Below are positions 36,313 through 44,737 of a DNA stretch of 64,000 nucleotides, one piece after another. Below the pieces are notes generated by a model. It saw only the letters and a list, made by a program, of their open reading frames with translations. It ran no database searches and was not told where the DNA came from. The number at the start of each line of letters is the position of its first letter. Positions within the stretch are counted from its first letter, which is position 1. The DNA is from Bradyrhizobium glycinis (lineage in GTDB: Bacteria > Pseudomonadota > Alphaproteobacteria > Rhizobiales > Xanthobacteraceae). A program made the position numbers and the translations under genes. Where the stretch lies: NCBI RefSeq assembly GCF_016031655.1, contig NZ_JACCHQ010000030.1, positions 23,461 through 87,460 of the forward strand, read 5' to 3'.

Positions 36313-37681
36313 GATCTTTGCGCTTCGCGACCATCTCGGCGCGGAGCTGAAGGGCCGCACCATCTCCGATGCGCATGACGTCGTGTCGCTGACCGACATC
36401 CTGTCGCACACGGTCCTGGGCGGCCGGTTGCACGAGCTGTCCGGCCGCGCCGTGCTGCTCAAGCTGTCGGACCAGCTCCGGTCCGGCCTTGCCATGATCG
36501 AGCTCGACGGCATCGCCCGCCGCATGCTGCTATGTCCGCCGGACCTCAATCCGGCGCATCTCGATGCCTTGATCGCGGATGCCGGCATCGATGCCGTCGT
36601 CACCGACGAGCCCGATCGCTGGGCTGCGTCCGGCGTGTCGCTGGTCGTCACCGCGCAATTGCCGCTGCAAGCCGCCGCGCCCGCCAAGACCGAGCGCGGC
36701 ACCGAATGGCTGATGCTCACCTCGGGCACCTCGGGCGTGCCAAAGATCGCCGGCCATACGCTGGAAGCCTTGACCGGGGCGATCGTCGCCGAAGGTCCAT
36801 CGCGTGGTCCGGTACCGGTCTGGGCGACGTTCTACGACATCCGCCGCTATGGCGGCCTGCAAATCTTTCTCCGCGCCATCCTTTCCGGCGGCTCGTTGGT
36901 GCTGTCCGATCCCCATGAGGCGCTCGCCGACCACGTCGCGCGGCTGAAGGCGCGCGGTGTCTCGCATATCTCCGGCACGCCCTCGCACTGGCGCAAGCTC
37001 CTGATGAGCGGCTCGGCCGCGCAATTCGCCCCGGCTTACGTCCGCCTCTCCGGCGAGATCGCCGACCAAGCCGTGCTCGACGGCCTGAAGGCGGCATTCC
37101 CCAATGCGTCCGTTGGCCATGCCTATGCCTCGACCGAGGCCGGCGTCGGTTTCGCCGTCAATGACGGGCTGGAAGGCTTTCCGGCCGATTATCTCGGCAA
37201 CCGCAACGGCGTCGAGATGAAGGTCGTCGACGGCTCGCTGCGCATCCGCTCGACGCGCACGGCCCATGCCTATATCGGTCGCGATGCGGCGTCGCTCACC
37301 GACGACGACGGCTTTGTCGACAGCGGCGACATCGTCGAGCTGCGCGGCGACCGCTATTATTTCGTCGGCCGTCGCGGCGGCATCATCAATATCGGCGGGC
37401 TGAAGGTGCACCCCGAGGAGATCGAGGCGGTGATCAACCGCCATCCGGATGTGCGAATGTCGCGCGCGAAGTCGCGCAAGAGTCCGATCACCGGCGGCAT
37501 CGTGGTCGCGGACGTGATACTCGCTGAGAGCACCGATCCGGCGCGGGCGAAAGAGATCCGCGACCAGATCCTGGAGCTGTGCCGCGCCCAGCTCGCATCC
37601 CACAAAGTGCCGGCGGTGCTCCGTTTCGTCGAGGCGCTCGACGTCACCCCGGCCGGAAAACTGGCGCGAACCGATGCATAA
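36299..37681 (+). CDS. AMP-dependent acid ligase, carrier-protein associated
   Basis: The ATG at 36299 (MSPREIFALRDHLG) lies inside the acyl carrier protein gene; a longer reading frame starting at 36089 is a shadow of that gene. The 460-residue product is short for the ANL superfamily. The P-loop LTSGTSGVPKIAG is near 141, AYASTEAGVG near 278, and the C-terminal subdomain has DSGDIVELRGDRYYFVGRRGG then NIGGLKVHPEEIE. The catalytic Lys region TPAGKLAR is at the very end. It probably loads an acid onto the adjacent carrier protein or onto CoA. Confidence 0.82.
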   Translation: MSPREIFALRDHLGAELKGRTISDAHDVVSLTDILSHTVLGGRLHELSGRAVLLKLSDQLRSGLAMIELDGIARRMLLCPPDLNPAHLDALIADAGIDAVVTDEPDRWAASGVSLVVTAQLPLQAAAPAKTERGTEWLMLTSGTSGVPKIAGHTLEALTGAIVAEGPSRGPVPVWATFYDIRRYGGLQIFLRAILSGGSLVLSDPHEALADHVARLKARGVSHISGTPSHWRKLLMSGSAAQFAPAYVRLSGEIADQAVLDGLKAAFPNASVGHAYASTEAGVGFAVNDGLEGFPADYLGNRNGVEMKVVDGSLRIRSTRTAHAYIGRDAASLTDDDGFVDSGDIVELRGDRYYFVGRRGGIINIGGLKVHPEEIEAVINRHPDVRMSRAKSRKSPITGGIVVADVILAESTDPARAKEIRDQILELCRAQLASHKVPAVLRFVEALDVTPAGKLARTDA

Positions 37682-38396
37682 CGTTCTCGTCACCGGCGGC
37701 AGCCGCGGCATCGGGCTCGCGATCGGCAAGCGCCTTGTTGCTGCCGGCTTCAACGTCATCGCGGCAGCGCGGCGCGAAAGCGACGAGCTCAACGCGGCCA
37801 TCGCTGCCGCCGACGGGCGCCTGCATTTCCGCGCCTGCGATCTTGCCGTGATCGATGCAATCCCGGCCTTCGCAAAGCTCGTGCGCGACGAATTCGGCCC
37901 GATCTACGGCCTCGTCAACAATGCCGGTCTCGGCACCGAAGGCCTGCTCGCCACCATGCACAATTCCGAGATCGAGGCGCTGGTGCAGCTCAACGTGCTG
38001 TCGCCGATCATCCTCACCAAATATGTGGCCCGGCAAATGATGGCCGACGGCGCCGGCCGGATCATCAACATCTCCTCGATCATCGCGACGACGGGCTATA
38101 ACGGCCTGTCCGTGTACGGCGCGACCAAGGCCGCCGCGACCGGCTTCACCCGCTCGCTCGCGCGCGAGGTCGGCAAGCTCGGCATCACCGTGAACGCGAT
38201 CGCGCCGGGCTTCATCGACACCGAGCTCACCCACAATCTCTCCGAGGAAGGCCGCAAGCGCATCGCGAGCCGCAGCGCGCTGCGCCGGCTGCCGGAGACG
38301 GACGACGTCGCGCGCATGGTGGAATACCTTTTGGGCGAAGGCGGCCGCAACGTCACCGGCACCGTGTTCACCATCGATGCCGGGAATACGGCGTAG
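37674..38396 (+). CDS. SDR-family ketoreductase (FabG-like)
   Basis: The 240-residue product has the classical SDR features: TGGSRGIGLAIG cofactor loop near 7-18, NNAG near 82, and catalytic YGATK near 148-152 with the upstream Ser in NISSI. It overlaps the ligase gene by eight bases. FabG-type enzymes reduce beta-ketoacyl groups on carrier proteins with NADPH. With no ketosynthase in the cassette, the substrate may be made elsewhere or be a different ketone. Confidence 0.88.
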   Translation: MHNVLVTGGSRGIGLAIGKRLVAAGFNVIAAARRESDELNAAIAAADGRLHFRACDLAVIDAIPAFAKLVRDEFGPIYGLVNNAGLGTEGLLATMHNSEIEALVQLNVLSPIILTKYVARQMMADGAGRIINISSIIATTGYNGLSVYGATKAAATGFTRSLAREVGKLGITVNAIAPGFIDTELTHNLSEEGRKRIASRSALRRLPETDDVARMVEYLLGEGGRNVTGTVFTIDAGNTA

Positions 38397-38522
38397 GCGG
38401 AACCCGGCTGCCACAATTGCCTTGATCAGGCACAATGACAGCCAGCCGGATTTGGTCGTAAGATGCCCCGCAATCGATTGGGTTACGTCAATCGATCTGC
38501 CCTAATCGAAGGGGAGCAGTCG

Positions 38523-38732
38523 ATGGCCACTTCAAACATGACCGCTTCAAGCCGGGCCCCCACGGAGTCAGTGCGCGTGAGGTCGGATGAGGTTCGCTGT
38601 CCGCCGATGTCGCATCAGAATTCCGGTGATCACGGCCACGAGGCGTATCCGCAGCAATTCGTGCGTTTGATCGGCTGCCACGACGTCCCTGCATCCCAGC
38701 TGCGCAAGCGCCAGGACGACAAACTGCACTAG
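38523..38732 (+). CDS. Small hypothetical protein
   Basis: A 69-residue frame begins MATSNMTASSRAPTESVRV after a good ribosome binding site (AAGGGGAG, six bases before ATG), which is the main argument for it. The product is polar, with several His (SHQNSGDHGHEAY) and a basic C-terminus. No family is recognised. It converges on the gene ending at 38737. Confidence 0.4.
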   Translation: MATSNMTASSRAPTESVRVRSDEVRCPPMSHQNSGDHGHEAYPQQFVRLIGCHDVPASQLRKRQDDKLH

Positions 38733-38736
38733 CCGC

Positions 38737-39132
38737 TCACGGCCGCTGCTTCGGCAGGTCTATCCGTTCGTGTGAAAATTCCGGCGGTCCTTCGGTGAGG
38801 CGGCGAATGCGGCGCTCGCGCTCGTCTGCTGGCAATGCCGGGTCGAGCAGCGACTCGATCTCATGCACTGCGATCTCTTCGAGCTTGGTGGCGTCCGATG
38901 TGATCGGGTGTGGTGGCGCAGAGACCGGGAGCGCCGTCTTCAGGCCCAGCTCGATCAGCTTGCAGATCGCATCCGAGCGGGTCAGGCGGTGAGCTTCAGC
39001 CCAGGCATCGACGGCCTCGGTCAATTTTTCCGGCATCTTCACCGCGCTGATCGGGTCGAGACCCGTGGGCCGGCGGACCGGAGAGGTGGAGTCCTTGCTG
39101 CTGACGTCGGGCACCTCGATCTTCCCATGCAA
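38737..39132 (-). CDS. Ribbon-helix-helix-like small protein
   Basis: The start is uncertain: TTG at 39132, GTG at 39114 and a start as far as 39321 are in frame. The central block AVKMPEKLTEAVDAWAEAH followed by LTRSDAICKLIELGLK has the strand-helix-helix pattern of Arc/MetJ/CopG-type DNA-binding domains. A second conserved stretch follows near the C-terminus (IESLLDPALPADERERRIRRL). No toxin partner is adjacent. It may be an orphan regulator and is divergent from the DUF3095 gene. Confidence 0.55.
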   Translation of the reverse strand: MHGKIEVPDVSSKDSTSPVRRPTGLDPISAVKMPEKLTEAVDAWAEAHRLTRSDAICKLIELGLKTALPVSAPPHPITSDATKLEEIAVHEIESLLDPALPADERERRIRRLTEGPPEFSHERIDLPKQRP

Positions 39133-39332
39133 CCCCTTGGAGCCGCCCGACGATAGCCGCTCTCCCCGGATGGTCGTTTGATGCCGATCAATGATCCCGC
39201 CGCGGCATGCAACGCTGCCGCATCTTGTTGTCGGGGCCGGTTTCGGCCAATGATCGAAAATGACGCGGGCCAGCGAACCCGGATCGATCCTGCCACGTAT
39301 TTTGTTTCGCATTCCAACCATCCGGCATCCCG

Positions 39333-40490
39333 ATGAGCTCAGGCGAGTCCTTCTATGGCGGCATTCCCGTCTTCCGAGGCTTCACCAGCCTGATGGACCC
39401 TGCGCTCTACGCGCCGCTGCCGGACGACTGGAGCATCGGTGTTGCCGATATCGTCGATTCGACCAAGGCGATCGCCGCGCAGCGCTACAAGGCCGTGAAC
39501 ATGGCGGGCGCCGCCGTGATCGCGGCGGTGACCAATGCGCTCGAGGGGCGGGAATTCCCCTTCGTGTTCGGCGGCGACGGAGCCAGCTTCGCGGTGGCGC
39601 CTGATGATGTCGAGCTTGCCCGCCAGGCGCTGGCCGCGACCGCGACTTGGGTGCGCGAAGACCTCGATCTGACCCTGCGCGTCGCCTTGGTGCCGGTCAG
39701 CGTCATTCGCGCACACGGCCTCGATGTGCGCGTCGCCCGGTTCGGGCCGTCGGCCAACCTGTCCTATGCGATGTTTTCGGGCGGCGGGCTCGCCTGGGCC
39801 GATGCCGCGATGAAGCGCGGCGAGTTTGCCGTCGAGGAGGCGCCTGCCGGCACGCAGCCGGACCTTTCGGGCCTGTCGTGTCGTTTCGAGGTGATGCCGG
39901 CCGCGCGCGGCCTGATCCTGTCGGTGCTGGTGATGCCGGCGCGCGGCGTCGATCCGCAGGCCTTCCGCAAGGTGATCGAGGACATCATCCATCTCGTCGA
40001 GCGCAGCCCGGACGGCGGCCGCCCGGTGCCGCCGCAGGGGCCGGCGCTGAAATGGCCGCCGCAGGGCGTGGAATTCGAGGCCCGCACCCGCACCAGGCGC
40101 GGGGGTCCGCTGCTCGCGCGCAGAGCCAGCGTGCTGGCCTATACGCTGTTCGCCTATCTCATCATGCGCTTCGACATCAAGATCGGCGGTTTCGTGCCGA
40201 GCCGCTACAAGCGCCAGGTCGTCGAGAACTCGGACTTCCGCAAATACGACGACGGCCTTCGAATGATTCTCGACTGCACGCCGCAGCTCGAGCGTGCGTT
40301 GAGCGATCGTCTCGCGGCCGCGGCGCGCGAGGGCATCGTGCGCTACGGCCTGCATCGGCAGGATGCCGCGATGATGACCTGCTTCACGCCGTCGGCGCTG
40401 CGCAGCGATCACGTCCACTTCATCGACGGCGCGCGCGGCGGCTATGCCTCGGCCGCGACGGCGCTGAAGGCGATGATGGCAGCGAGTTAG
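39333..40490 (+). CDS. DUF3095 protein with nucleotide-cyclase-like core
   Basis: The 385-residue product resembles the DUF3095 family. The N-terminal half has cyclase-like elements: VADIVDSTKAIA near 37-48, where the first metal Asp would be, and FVFGGDGASFAV near 77-88, like the second Asp loop. The C-terminal half has no recognised fold. It has no signal peptide and only one weak hydrophobic segment (VLAYTLFAYLIM near 264-275). Whether it makes a cyclic nucleotide is unproven. It ends four bases into the convergent DUF2147 gene. Confidence 0.7.
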   Translation: MSSGESFYGGIPVFRGFTSLMDPALYAPLPDDWSIGVADIVDSTKAIAAQRYKAVNMAGAAVIAAVTNALEGREFPFVFGGDGASFAVAPDDVELARQALAATATWVREDLDLTLRVALVPVSVIRAHGLDVRVARFGPSANLSYAMFSGGGLAWADAAMKRGEFAVEEAPAGTQPDLSGLSCRFEVMPAARGLILSVLVMPARGVDPQAFRKVIEDIIHLVERSPDGGRPVPPQGPALKWPPQGVEFEARTRTRRGGPLLARRASVLAYTLFAYLIMRFDIKIGGFVPSRYKRQVVENSDFRKYDDGLRMILDCTPQLERALSDRLAAAAREGIVRYGLHRQDAAMMTCFTPSALRSDHVHFIDGARGGYASAATALKAMMAAS

Positions 40491-40921
40491 CGCCCCGCGC
40501 GGGTCCAGGTCTCACCGCCGCAGAGCGCGCCGACGCAGCCTTCGACCCGCAGCGCGTCCGCGCCAGTCAGGCTGATGTTGCTCGCATAAGTGCTGCCGTC
40601 GTCGGCGTTGTAGATCTGGCCCGACCATTTGTTCGGTCCCGCCGGCTCCATGCCGCTGAACAACGGCAGGCCGATCATCGGACGCCTGGCGAGGGCGGGA
40701 TTGGGATTCTTGCTGTCGGTGGCCGGCTGGCCGGTCGCGGTGTCCATGGGCTCGCGCAGCCAGACGATGTGGCCGCAGATGCCGCCGCCGCATCTGCTGA
40801 TCTTGACGCGCGCATCGCCCGCCTGGGTGAGCCAGGTCCCTTCGGCGCTTTGCGCATAGGCGGAAGGCGCACCGATTAGCGCAGCCAGAATGACGGTGAG
40901 AGCGGCGAATCTGAATGTCAT
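40487..40921 (-). CDS. DUF2147-family secreted protein
   Basis: The 144-residue product has a signal peptide (FAALTVILAALIGAPSAYAQ) and the DUF2147 signature: GTWLTQAGDARVKIS, CGGGICGHIVWL, then DSKNPNPALARRPMIG, and a final GSTYASNISLTGADALRVEGCVG. The family is a small periplasmic beta-barrel of unknown function, sometimes near stress genes. Its 3' end overlaps the convergent DUF3095 gene by four bases. Confidence 0.8.
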   Translation of the reverse strand: MTFRFAALTVILAALIGAPSAYAQSAEGTWLTQAGDARVKISRCGGGICGHIVWLREPMDTATGQPATDSKNPNPALARRPMIGLPLFSGMEPAGPNKWSGQIYNADDGSTYASNISLTGADALRVEGCVGALCGGETWTRAGR

Positions 40922-41028
40922 GGAGTGGAGCCCTGGAATGGAGGCGCCTCCATAGCAGCAAATCGAGCGCGCGCAACGCCCGCGGGAATCACATTTCTGA
41001 GCTTAGCTGCCCGCTTACTTGCCTGCGA

Positions 41029-42414
41029 TCATTTGCCCCAGCGCGCGAAACCGACCGAGGCGGCGGTCGAGAGCCCAAACACGACCATGGCGCCGCCGAC
41101 CAGCGCGAACAGGGCCCAGGCCGGAGCCTGCGCGGTCATCAGTCCGATGCCGCCGATCGCGACGATCAGAAGCCGTGCCGTGGAAGCGAGCACGGGGCCG
41201 CCGACGCGTGCGGCGCCTTGCGAAGAGAAGTAAAGCGACACGCCCATGCCGAAGAAAACGAAGGCCGGACCTGCCCAGTGGAAATAGCTGTGCGCGGCGG
41301 CGGTGACGCCGGGATCGCGCGTGAAGAGCCCGACCCACAGCGACGGCGCGAGCGCAACAGTGAGGCCGATCAGCCCCACCGTGAATCCTGAGGCCGCAGC
41401 CGCGGTCCAGGCCACGCGCCGCGCGCGCTTCACATGTCCGGCGCCGATCGCCATGCCGACCATCGGCACCGAGGCGATGCCGAAGGCGAAGGTGATCGGG
41501 ATCAGCAGAAACTCCAGCCGCGAGCCGATGCCGTAGCCGGCCAGCATCTCGGTGCCGAAGGTCGCGAGGATTTTTGTGAAGATTAGAATGGTGAGCACAG
41601 TCTGCAGCGGCGACAGGCAGGCCACCGCGCCGACCTTGAGGATGTCCAGAAACATCGCCCGCTCGAAATGAAAGGCGCGGAGATTCAGTGGCAACCGGCT
41701 GCGGCCTGACATGAGATACCAAAGGAAGAACAGCGCGGCGCAGCTGAACGCGATCAGCTGGCCGCTCGCCACGCCCGGCATGCCGAATTGCGGCACGCCG
41801 AACAGGCCGAGCCCCAGCGTGCCGCCGAGCACGATCTGGAGCACGCTCGCTCCGATCAGAATCATCGAAGGCAGGCGCATGTCACCAGTGCCGCGGATCA
41901 CCGAGGCCAGCGTGTTGACGAGCCAGATCGCGACCGCGCCGGAGAACAGCACCTGCGAATAGCCGCAGGCTTCCTCGAGCACGCGCTCGCGTCCGCCGAG
42001 CAGCGCAAAGAAGGATCGGCCGAAGGCGAGCATCGTCACCGTGAAGAACAGCCCGCCGCAAAGGCCGATGATGGCGGCATGCAGCGCCAGCGTCGCGGCG
42101 CGGTCGCGATCCCCTGCGCCGAGCGCGCGGCTGATCGCAGAGGAGACGCCGCCGCCCATCGCGCCGGCGCTCATCATCTGCGTCAGCATCGCGAACGGAA
42201 ACACCAGCGCGATCGCGGCGAGCGGGATGGTGCCGAGCCGGCCGATATAGGAGGTCTCGGCCACCGCAACCAGCGTGCTGCCGACCATCGCGATCATGTT
42301 GGGGATCGCGAGCCGCAGCAGCGTCGGCAGGATCGGCGCGGTCAGGAGGCTGGCGATGGGGGAGGCGACCGGCGCAACCGGCGGGACGGCATCTAAAGGG
42401 GCGTCGATCGTCAT
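41029..42414 (-). CDS. MATE-family multidrug exporter
   Basis: The product is 461 residues from ATG 42414 (MTIDAPLDAV); an in-frame ATG at 42450 directly follows a TATAAT and is less likely. Twelve hydrophobic segments fall into two six-helix halves. Family positions include LRLAIPNMIAMVGST in helix 1 and GMAIGAGHVKRARRVAW in the second half. MATE pumps use Na+ or H+ to expel cationic drugs or metabolites. The region upstream shares a short gap with the GNAT gene on the same strand. Confidence 0.9.
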   Translation of the reverse strand: MTIDAPLDAVPPVAPVASPIASLLTAPILPTLLRLAIPNMIAMVGSTLVAVAETSYIGRLGTIPLAAIALVFPFAMLTQMMSAGAMGGGVSSAISRALGAGDRDRAATLALHAAIIGLCGGLFFTVTMLAFGRSFFALLGGRERVLEEACGYSQVLFSGAVAIWLVNTLASVIRGTGDMRLPSMILIGASVLQIVLGGTLGLGLFGVPQFGMPGVASGQLIAFSCAALFFLWYLMSGRSRLPLNLRAFHFERAMFLDILKVGAVACLSPLQTVLTILIFTKILATFGTEMLAGYGIGSRLEFLLIPITFAFGIASVPMVGMAIGAGHVKRARRVAWTAAAASGFTVGLIGLTVALAPSLWVGLFTRDPGVTAAAHSYFHWAGPAFVFFGMGVSLYFSSQGAARVGGPVLASTARLLIVAIGGIGLMTAQAPAWALFALVGGAMVVFGLSTAASVGFARWGK

Positions 42415-42497
42415 GTGCCACGGTGCGGAATATTGGATGATGATCGACATATTATAGTGGCATGAGACAGCCGGCGCAGCCCTGGCTCACGCAGGGC

Positions 42498-43025
42498 TCA
42501 CCACGGCAGGCCGCATAGGTCGATGGTGCCCATGGTCGGCGCGCGCACGATGTGGAAGACATAGGGTGCCATGTAGGTGAACCGGATCCGCCCTTCCGGC
42601 TGCTCGCAATAGACCTCGCCGTTGAAGGGCACCCAGCTCCGGGCCGCATAGAAGGCCGCGTTGTGCGGCTCGCAGACCAGCAGCGCGAAACGGACCGCCT
42701 CGTTGGCGCGGATCGTATGCACCGCTGCCTCGATTGCCGTGGTTGCATAGCCACGGCCGCGCTGGTCTTCCCGCGTGCAGACGCCGCCGATGCCGCCGAC
42801 GTGAACCTTCTGTCCGTTCCAGGTGATGGTGCGGAAGTAGATTCCGACATGGCAGACGAGACCAGCCTCGGGCGTCTCGATCAGCACGCGGAGATCGGCA
42901 TTGGCCCATTTGACATGAGCCCAGGGCTTGCCCGCGATCAATTGCGGTCCCCAGACCGCCTGATGCAGCGGTTCAGCAATCGGCCACGAGGCGTCGCCGT
43001 TCAATATGTCGATCTCGATGCTCAT
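42498..43025 (-). CDS. GNAT N-acetyltransferase
   Basis: The 175-residue product carries the acetyl-CoA loop VCTREDQRGRGYATTAIEAAV (motif A, Q/R-x-x-G-x-G/A at RGRGYA near 89-94) and a motif B region FALLVCEPHNAAFYAARSWVPF. The N-terminal segment (WAHVKWANADLRVLIE) resembles acyltransferases with altered substrates. Substrate is unknown. It is upstream of the MATE gene, 84 bases from its start, and might be cotranscribed. Confidence 0.8.
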   Translation of the reverse strand: MSIEIDILNGDASWPIAEPLHQAVWGPQLIAGKPWAHVKWANADLRVLIETPEAGLVCHVGIYFRTITWNGQKVHVGGIGGVCTREDQRGRGYATTAIEAAVHTIRANEAVRFALLVCEPHNAAFYAARSWVPFNGEVYCEQPEGRIRFTYMAPYVFHIVRAPTMGTIDLCGLPW

Positions 43026-43210
43026 GGCGTGGGTCCTTCACAACTCCGCTTCGTGGCGCGTTTGTTCTGTCTTAAGCGCTTCAAAGGCAATGATATTTTA
43101 CTGCAAATCGCAGGTCTGATCGACGGCGGCTGGTTGCGATGAATCTGTGCATTCAGGCAGGGCGCGCCCGGTCACGCCTTTTCGCAAATTCTGATGTATT
43201 TAATGGCGGC

Positions 43211-43236
43211 GGAACCTTCTATAAGGGGTGACCGTT
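43211..43236 (+). promoter_or_regulatory. EcfG-type promoter of the superoxide dismutase gene
   Basis: GGAAC (43211-43215) and CGTT (43233-43236), separated by 17 bases, match the EcfG consensus exactly. The start codon is 36 bases downstream at 43272, a normal spacing. Confidence 0.7.
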
Positions 43237-43271
43237 AGAACTCGTTCCCCACCAGTTGCGGACAAGAAGCC

Positions 43272-43868
43272 ATGACCTTTACGCTGCCCCCACTCCCTTA
43301 CGCCTATGACGCCCTCGGCCAGTACATGTCGAAGGAGACGCTGGAATATCACCACGACAAGCATCATCAGGCCTACGTCACCAACGGCAACAACGCGCTC
43401 AAGGGGACCGAATGGGAAGGCAAGTCCCTTGAGGAGATCGTCAAGGGCTCGTTCGGCAAGAACCCTGCGGTGTTCAACAACGCCGGCCAGCACTACAACC
43501 ACATCCACTTCTGGAGCTGGATGAAGCCCAATGGCGGCGGCACCAAGCTGCCGGGCAAGCTCGAGAAGAAGATCAACGAGGACCTCGGCGGCTTCGAGAA
43601 GTTCAAGGCCGACTTCCAGGCGGCCGGCGTCGGCCAGTTCGGCTCCGGCTGGTGCTGGCTCCAGGTGAAGAACGGCAAGCTCGAGATCTCCAAGACCCCG
43701 AACGGCGAGAATCCGCTGGTGCACGGCGCCACCCCGATCCTCGGCTGCGACGTCTGGGAGCACTCCTACTACATCGACTATCGCAACCGCCGTCCCGATT
43801 ATCTCAAGGCGTTCGTCGAGAACCTCGTGAACTGGGAATACGTGGAGTCCCTGTTCGAGAAGGCGTGA
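43272..43868 (+). CDS. sodB: Iron/manganese superoxide dismutase
   Basis: The 198-residue enzyme has all four metal ligands: H27 (EYHHDKHH), H77 (QHYNH), D160 and H164 (DVWEHSYYIDYRN). The Gln in NAGQHYNH (Q73) is the outer-sphere position typical of iron-type enzymes, and the GQFGSGWCWL segment is family-standard. It converts superoxide to oxygen and peroxide in the cytosol. It has an EcfG-type promoter upstream and a dispersed repeat plus a strong terminator downstream, so it is monocistronic. Confidence 0.95.
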   Translation: MTFTLPPLPYAYDALGQYMSKETLEYHHDKHHQAYVTNGNNALKGTEWEGKSLEEIVKGSFGKNPAVFNNAGQHYNHIHFWSWMKPNGGGTKLPGKLEKKINEDLGGFEKFKADFQAAGVGQFGSGWCWLQVKNGKLEISKTPNGENPLVHGATPILGCDVWEHSYYIDYRNRRPDYLKAFVENLVNWEYVESLFEKA

Positions 43869-43873
43869 CGGTG

Positions 43874-43974
43874 TCATTCCGGGGCGCGCGAAGCGCGAGC
43901 CCGGAATCCATTTGTCCGCTCGGGTGATGCCCGATGGATTCCGGGCTCGGCGCTGACGCGCCGCCCCGGAATGA
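43874..43974. repeat. Palindromic intergenic repeat, family B copy 1
   Basis: The element is bounded by TCATTCCGGGG and CCCCGGAATGA and contains internal inverted blocks (GAGCCCGGAATCCAT / ATGGATTCCGGGCTC). A second copy is at 51351-51472. This is a common dispersed repeat in Bradyrhizobium-type genomes. Confidence 0.85.
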
Positions 43975-43981
43975 CGGAAAC

Positions 43982-44012
43982 AAAGGCGGTCGCAGGCGCG
44001 ACCGCCTTTTTT
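43982..44012 (+). terminator. Intrinsic terminator of sodB
   Basis: A perfect 12-bp stem AAAGGCGGTCGC / GCGACCGCCTTT with loop AGGC is followed by more T residues (TTT). It is the strongest intrinsic terminator in the window. Confidence 0.9.
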
Positions 44013-44125
44013 GCTGTGCGGAATTGCCCTGCGCGGCGCGCGCATGGGTCTGTCGTCACACCGTTTGCATCGCATCGGCGGCGCCTTTAATCAGGACGCG
44101 CATCACCCTCGAGCGACCCAGCCCG

Positions 44126-44737
44126 TTGTCAGAACCTTCCCCGAACAATCCGGCGCCTTCCGGCGACGCGGAATCCGAGCCGCGGCCGGGCCGGGTCCGC
44201 AAGCCGATCGGCTGGTCGACCATCATCATCGCAGCCCTGGTGGCGGTCAGTGCGGCACTGGTTTGGCGGCGGGACGGCACTGACGGCGTTCTCGACATCC
44301 TCACCCACGATCTCTCGCTGTTCTCGGGCATCCTGCCGCGCGTGCTCGCCGGCTGCCTGTTAGGGGCCTTCATCTCGGAAATCCTGCCGCACGAGAAAGT
44401 CTCGCGCTCGCTCGGGCCGAAATCCGGCCTGATGGGCCTGCTGATCGGCACGGCGTTCGGTGCGATCCTGCCCGGCGGTCCCTTCACCGCCTATCCGGTG
44501 GCGAGCGCACTGCTCGCGGTCGGCGCCGATTTCGGCGCAACCATTGCCATGGTCGTAAGCTGGACGTTGATCGGCTATGGCCGGGCGGTCGCCTGGGAAA
44601 TCCCGATCATGGGCACCGATTTCACGCTGTGGCGGATCGTGATCTCGCTGCCGCTGCCGGTGCTCGCGGGCGCCCTCGGCCGCTTCGTCTATATCAGGCT
44701 CTATCCGAAGCCGCGCGCGAAGGACGACGAGAGTTGA
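44126..44737 (+). CDS. Half-size permease, first of a pair
   Basis: The start is uncertain; a TTG at 44126 (SEPSPNNPAPSG follows) is plausible because no ATG precedes the first membrane helix. About 203 residues with four membrane helices. Key segment: LPGGPFTAYPVASALLAVGAD followed by VAWEIPIMGTDFTLWRI. The PGGP and WEIP(I/F)M motifs recur in the next gene, as in DUF318/ArsP-type permeases, where two such halves are fused. It overlaps the next gene by four bases. Substrate unknown. Confidence 0.7.
   Translation: MSEPSPNNPAPSGDAESEPRPGRVRKPIGWSTIIIAALVAVSAALVWRRDGTDGVLDILTHDLSLFSGILPRVLAGCLLGAFISEILPHEKVSRSLGPKSGLMGLLIGTAFGAILPGGPFTAYPVASALLAVGADFGATIAMVVSWTLIGYGRAVAWEIPIMGTDFTLWRIVISLPLPVLAGALGRFVYIRLYPKPRAKDDES

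Noticed and set aside
42445..42462. TATAAT directly before an ATG of the MATE gene
   Set aside because: No matching -35 element at the right distance; noted only as a reason to prefer the downstream start at 42414.
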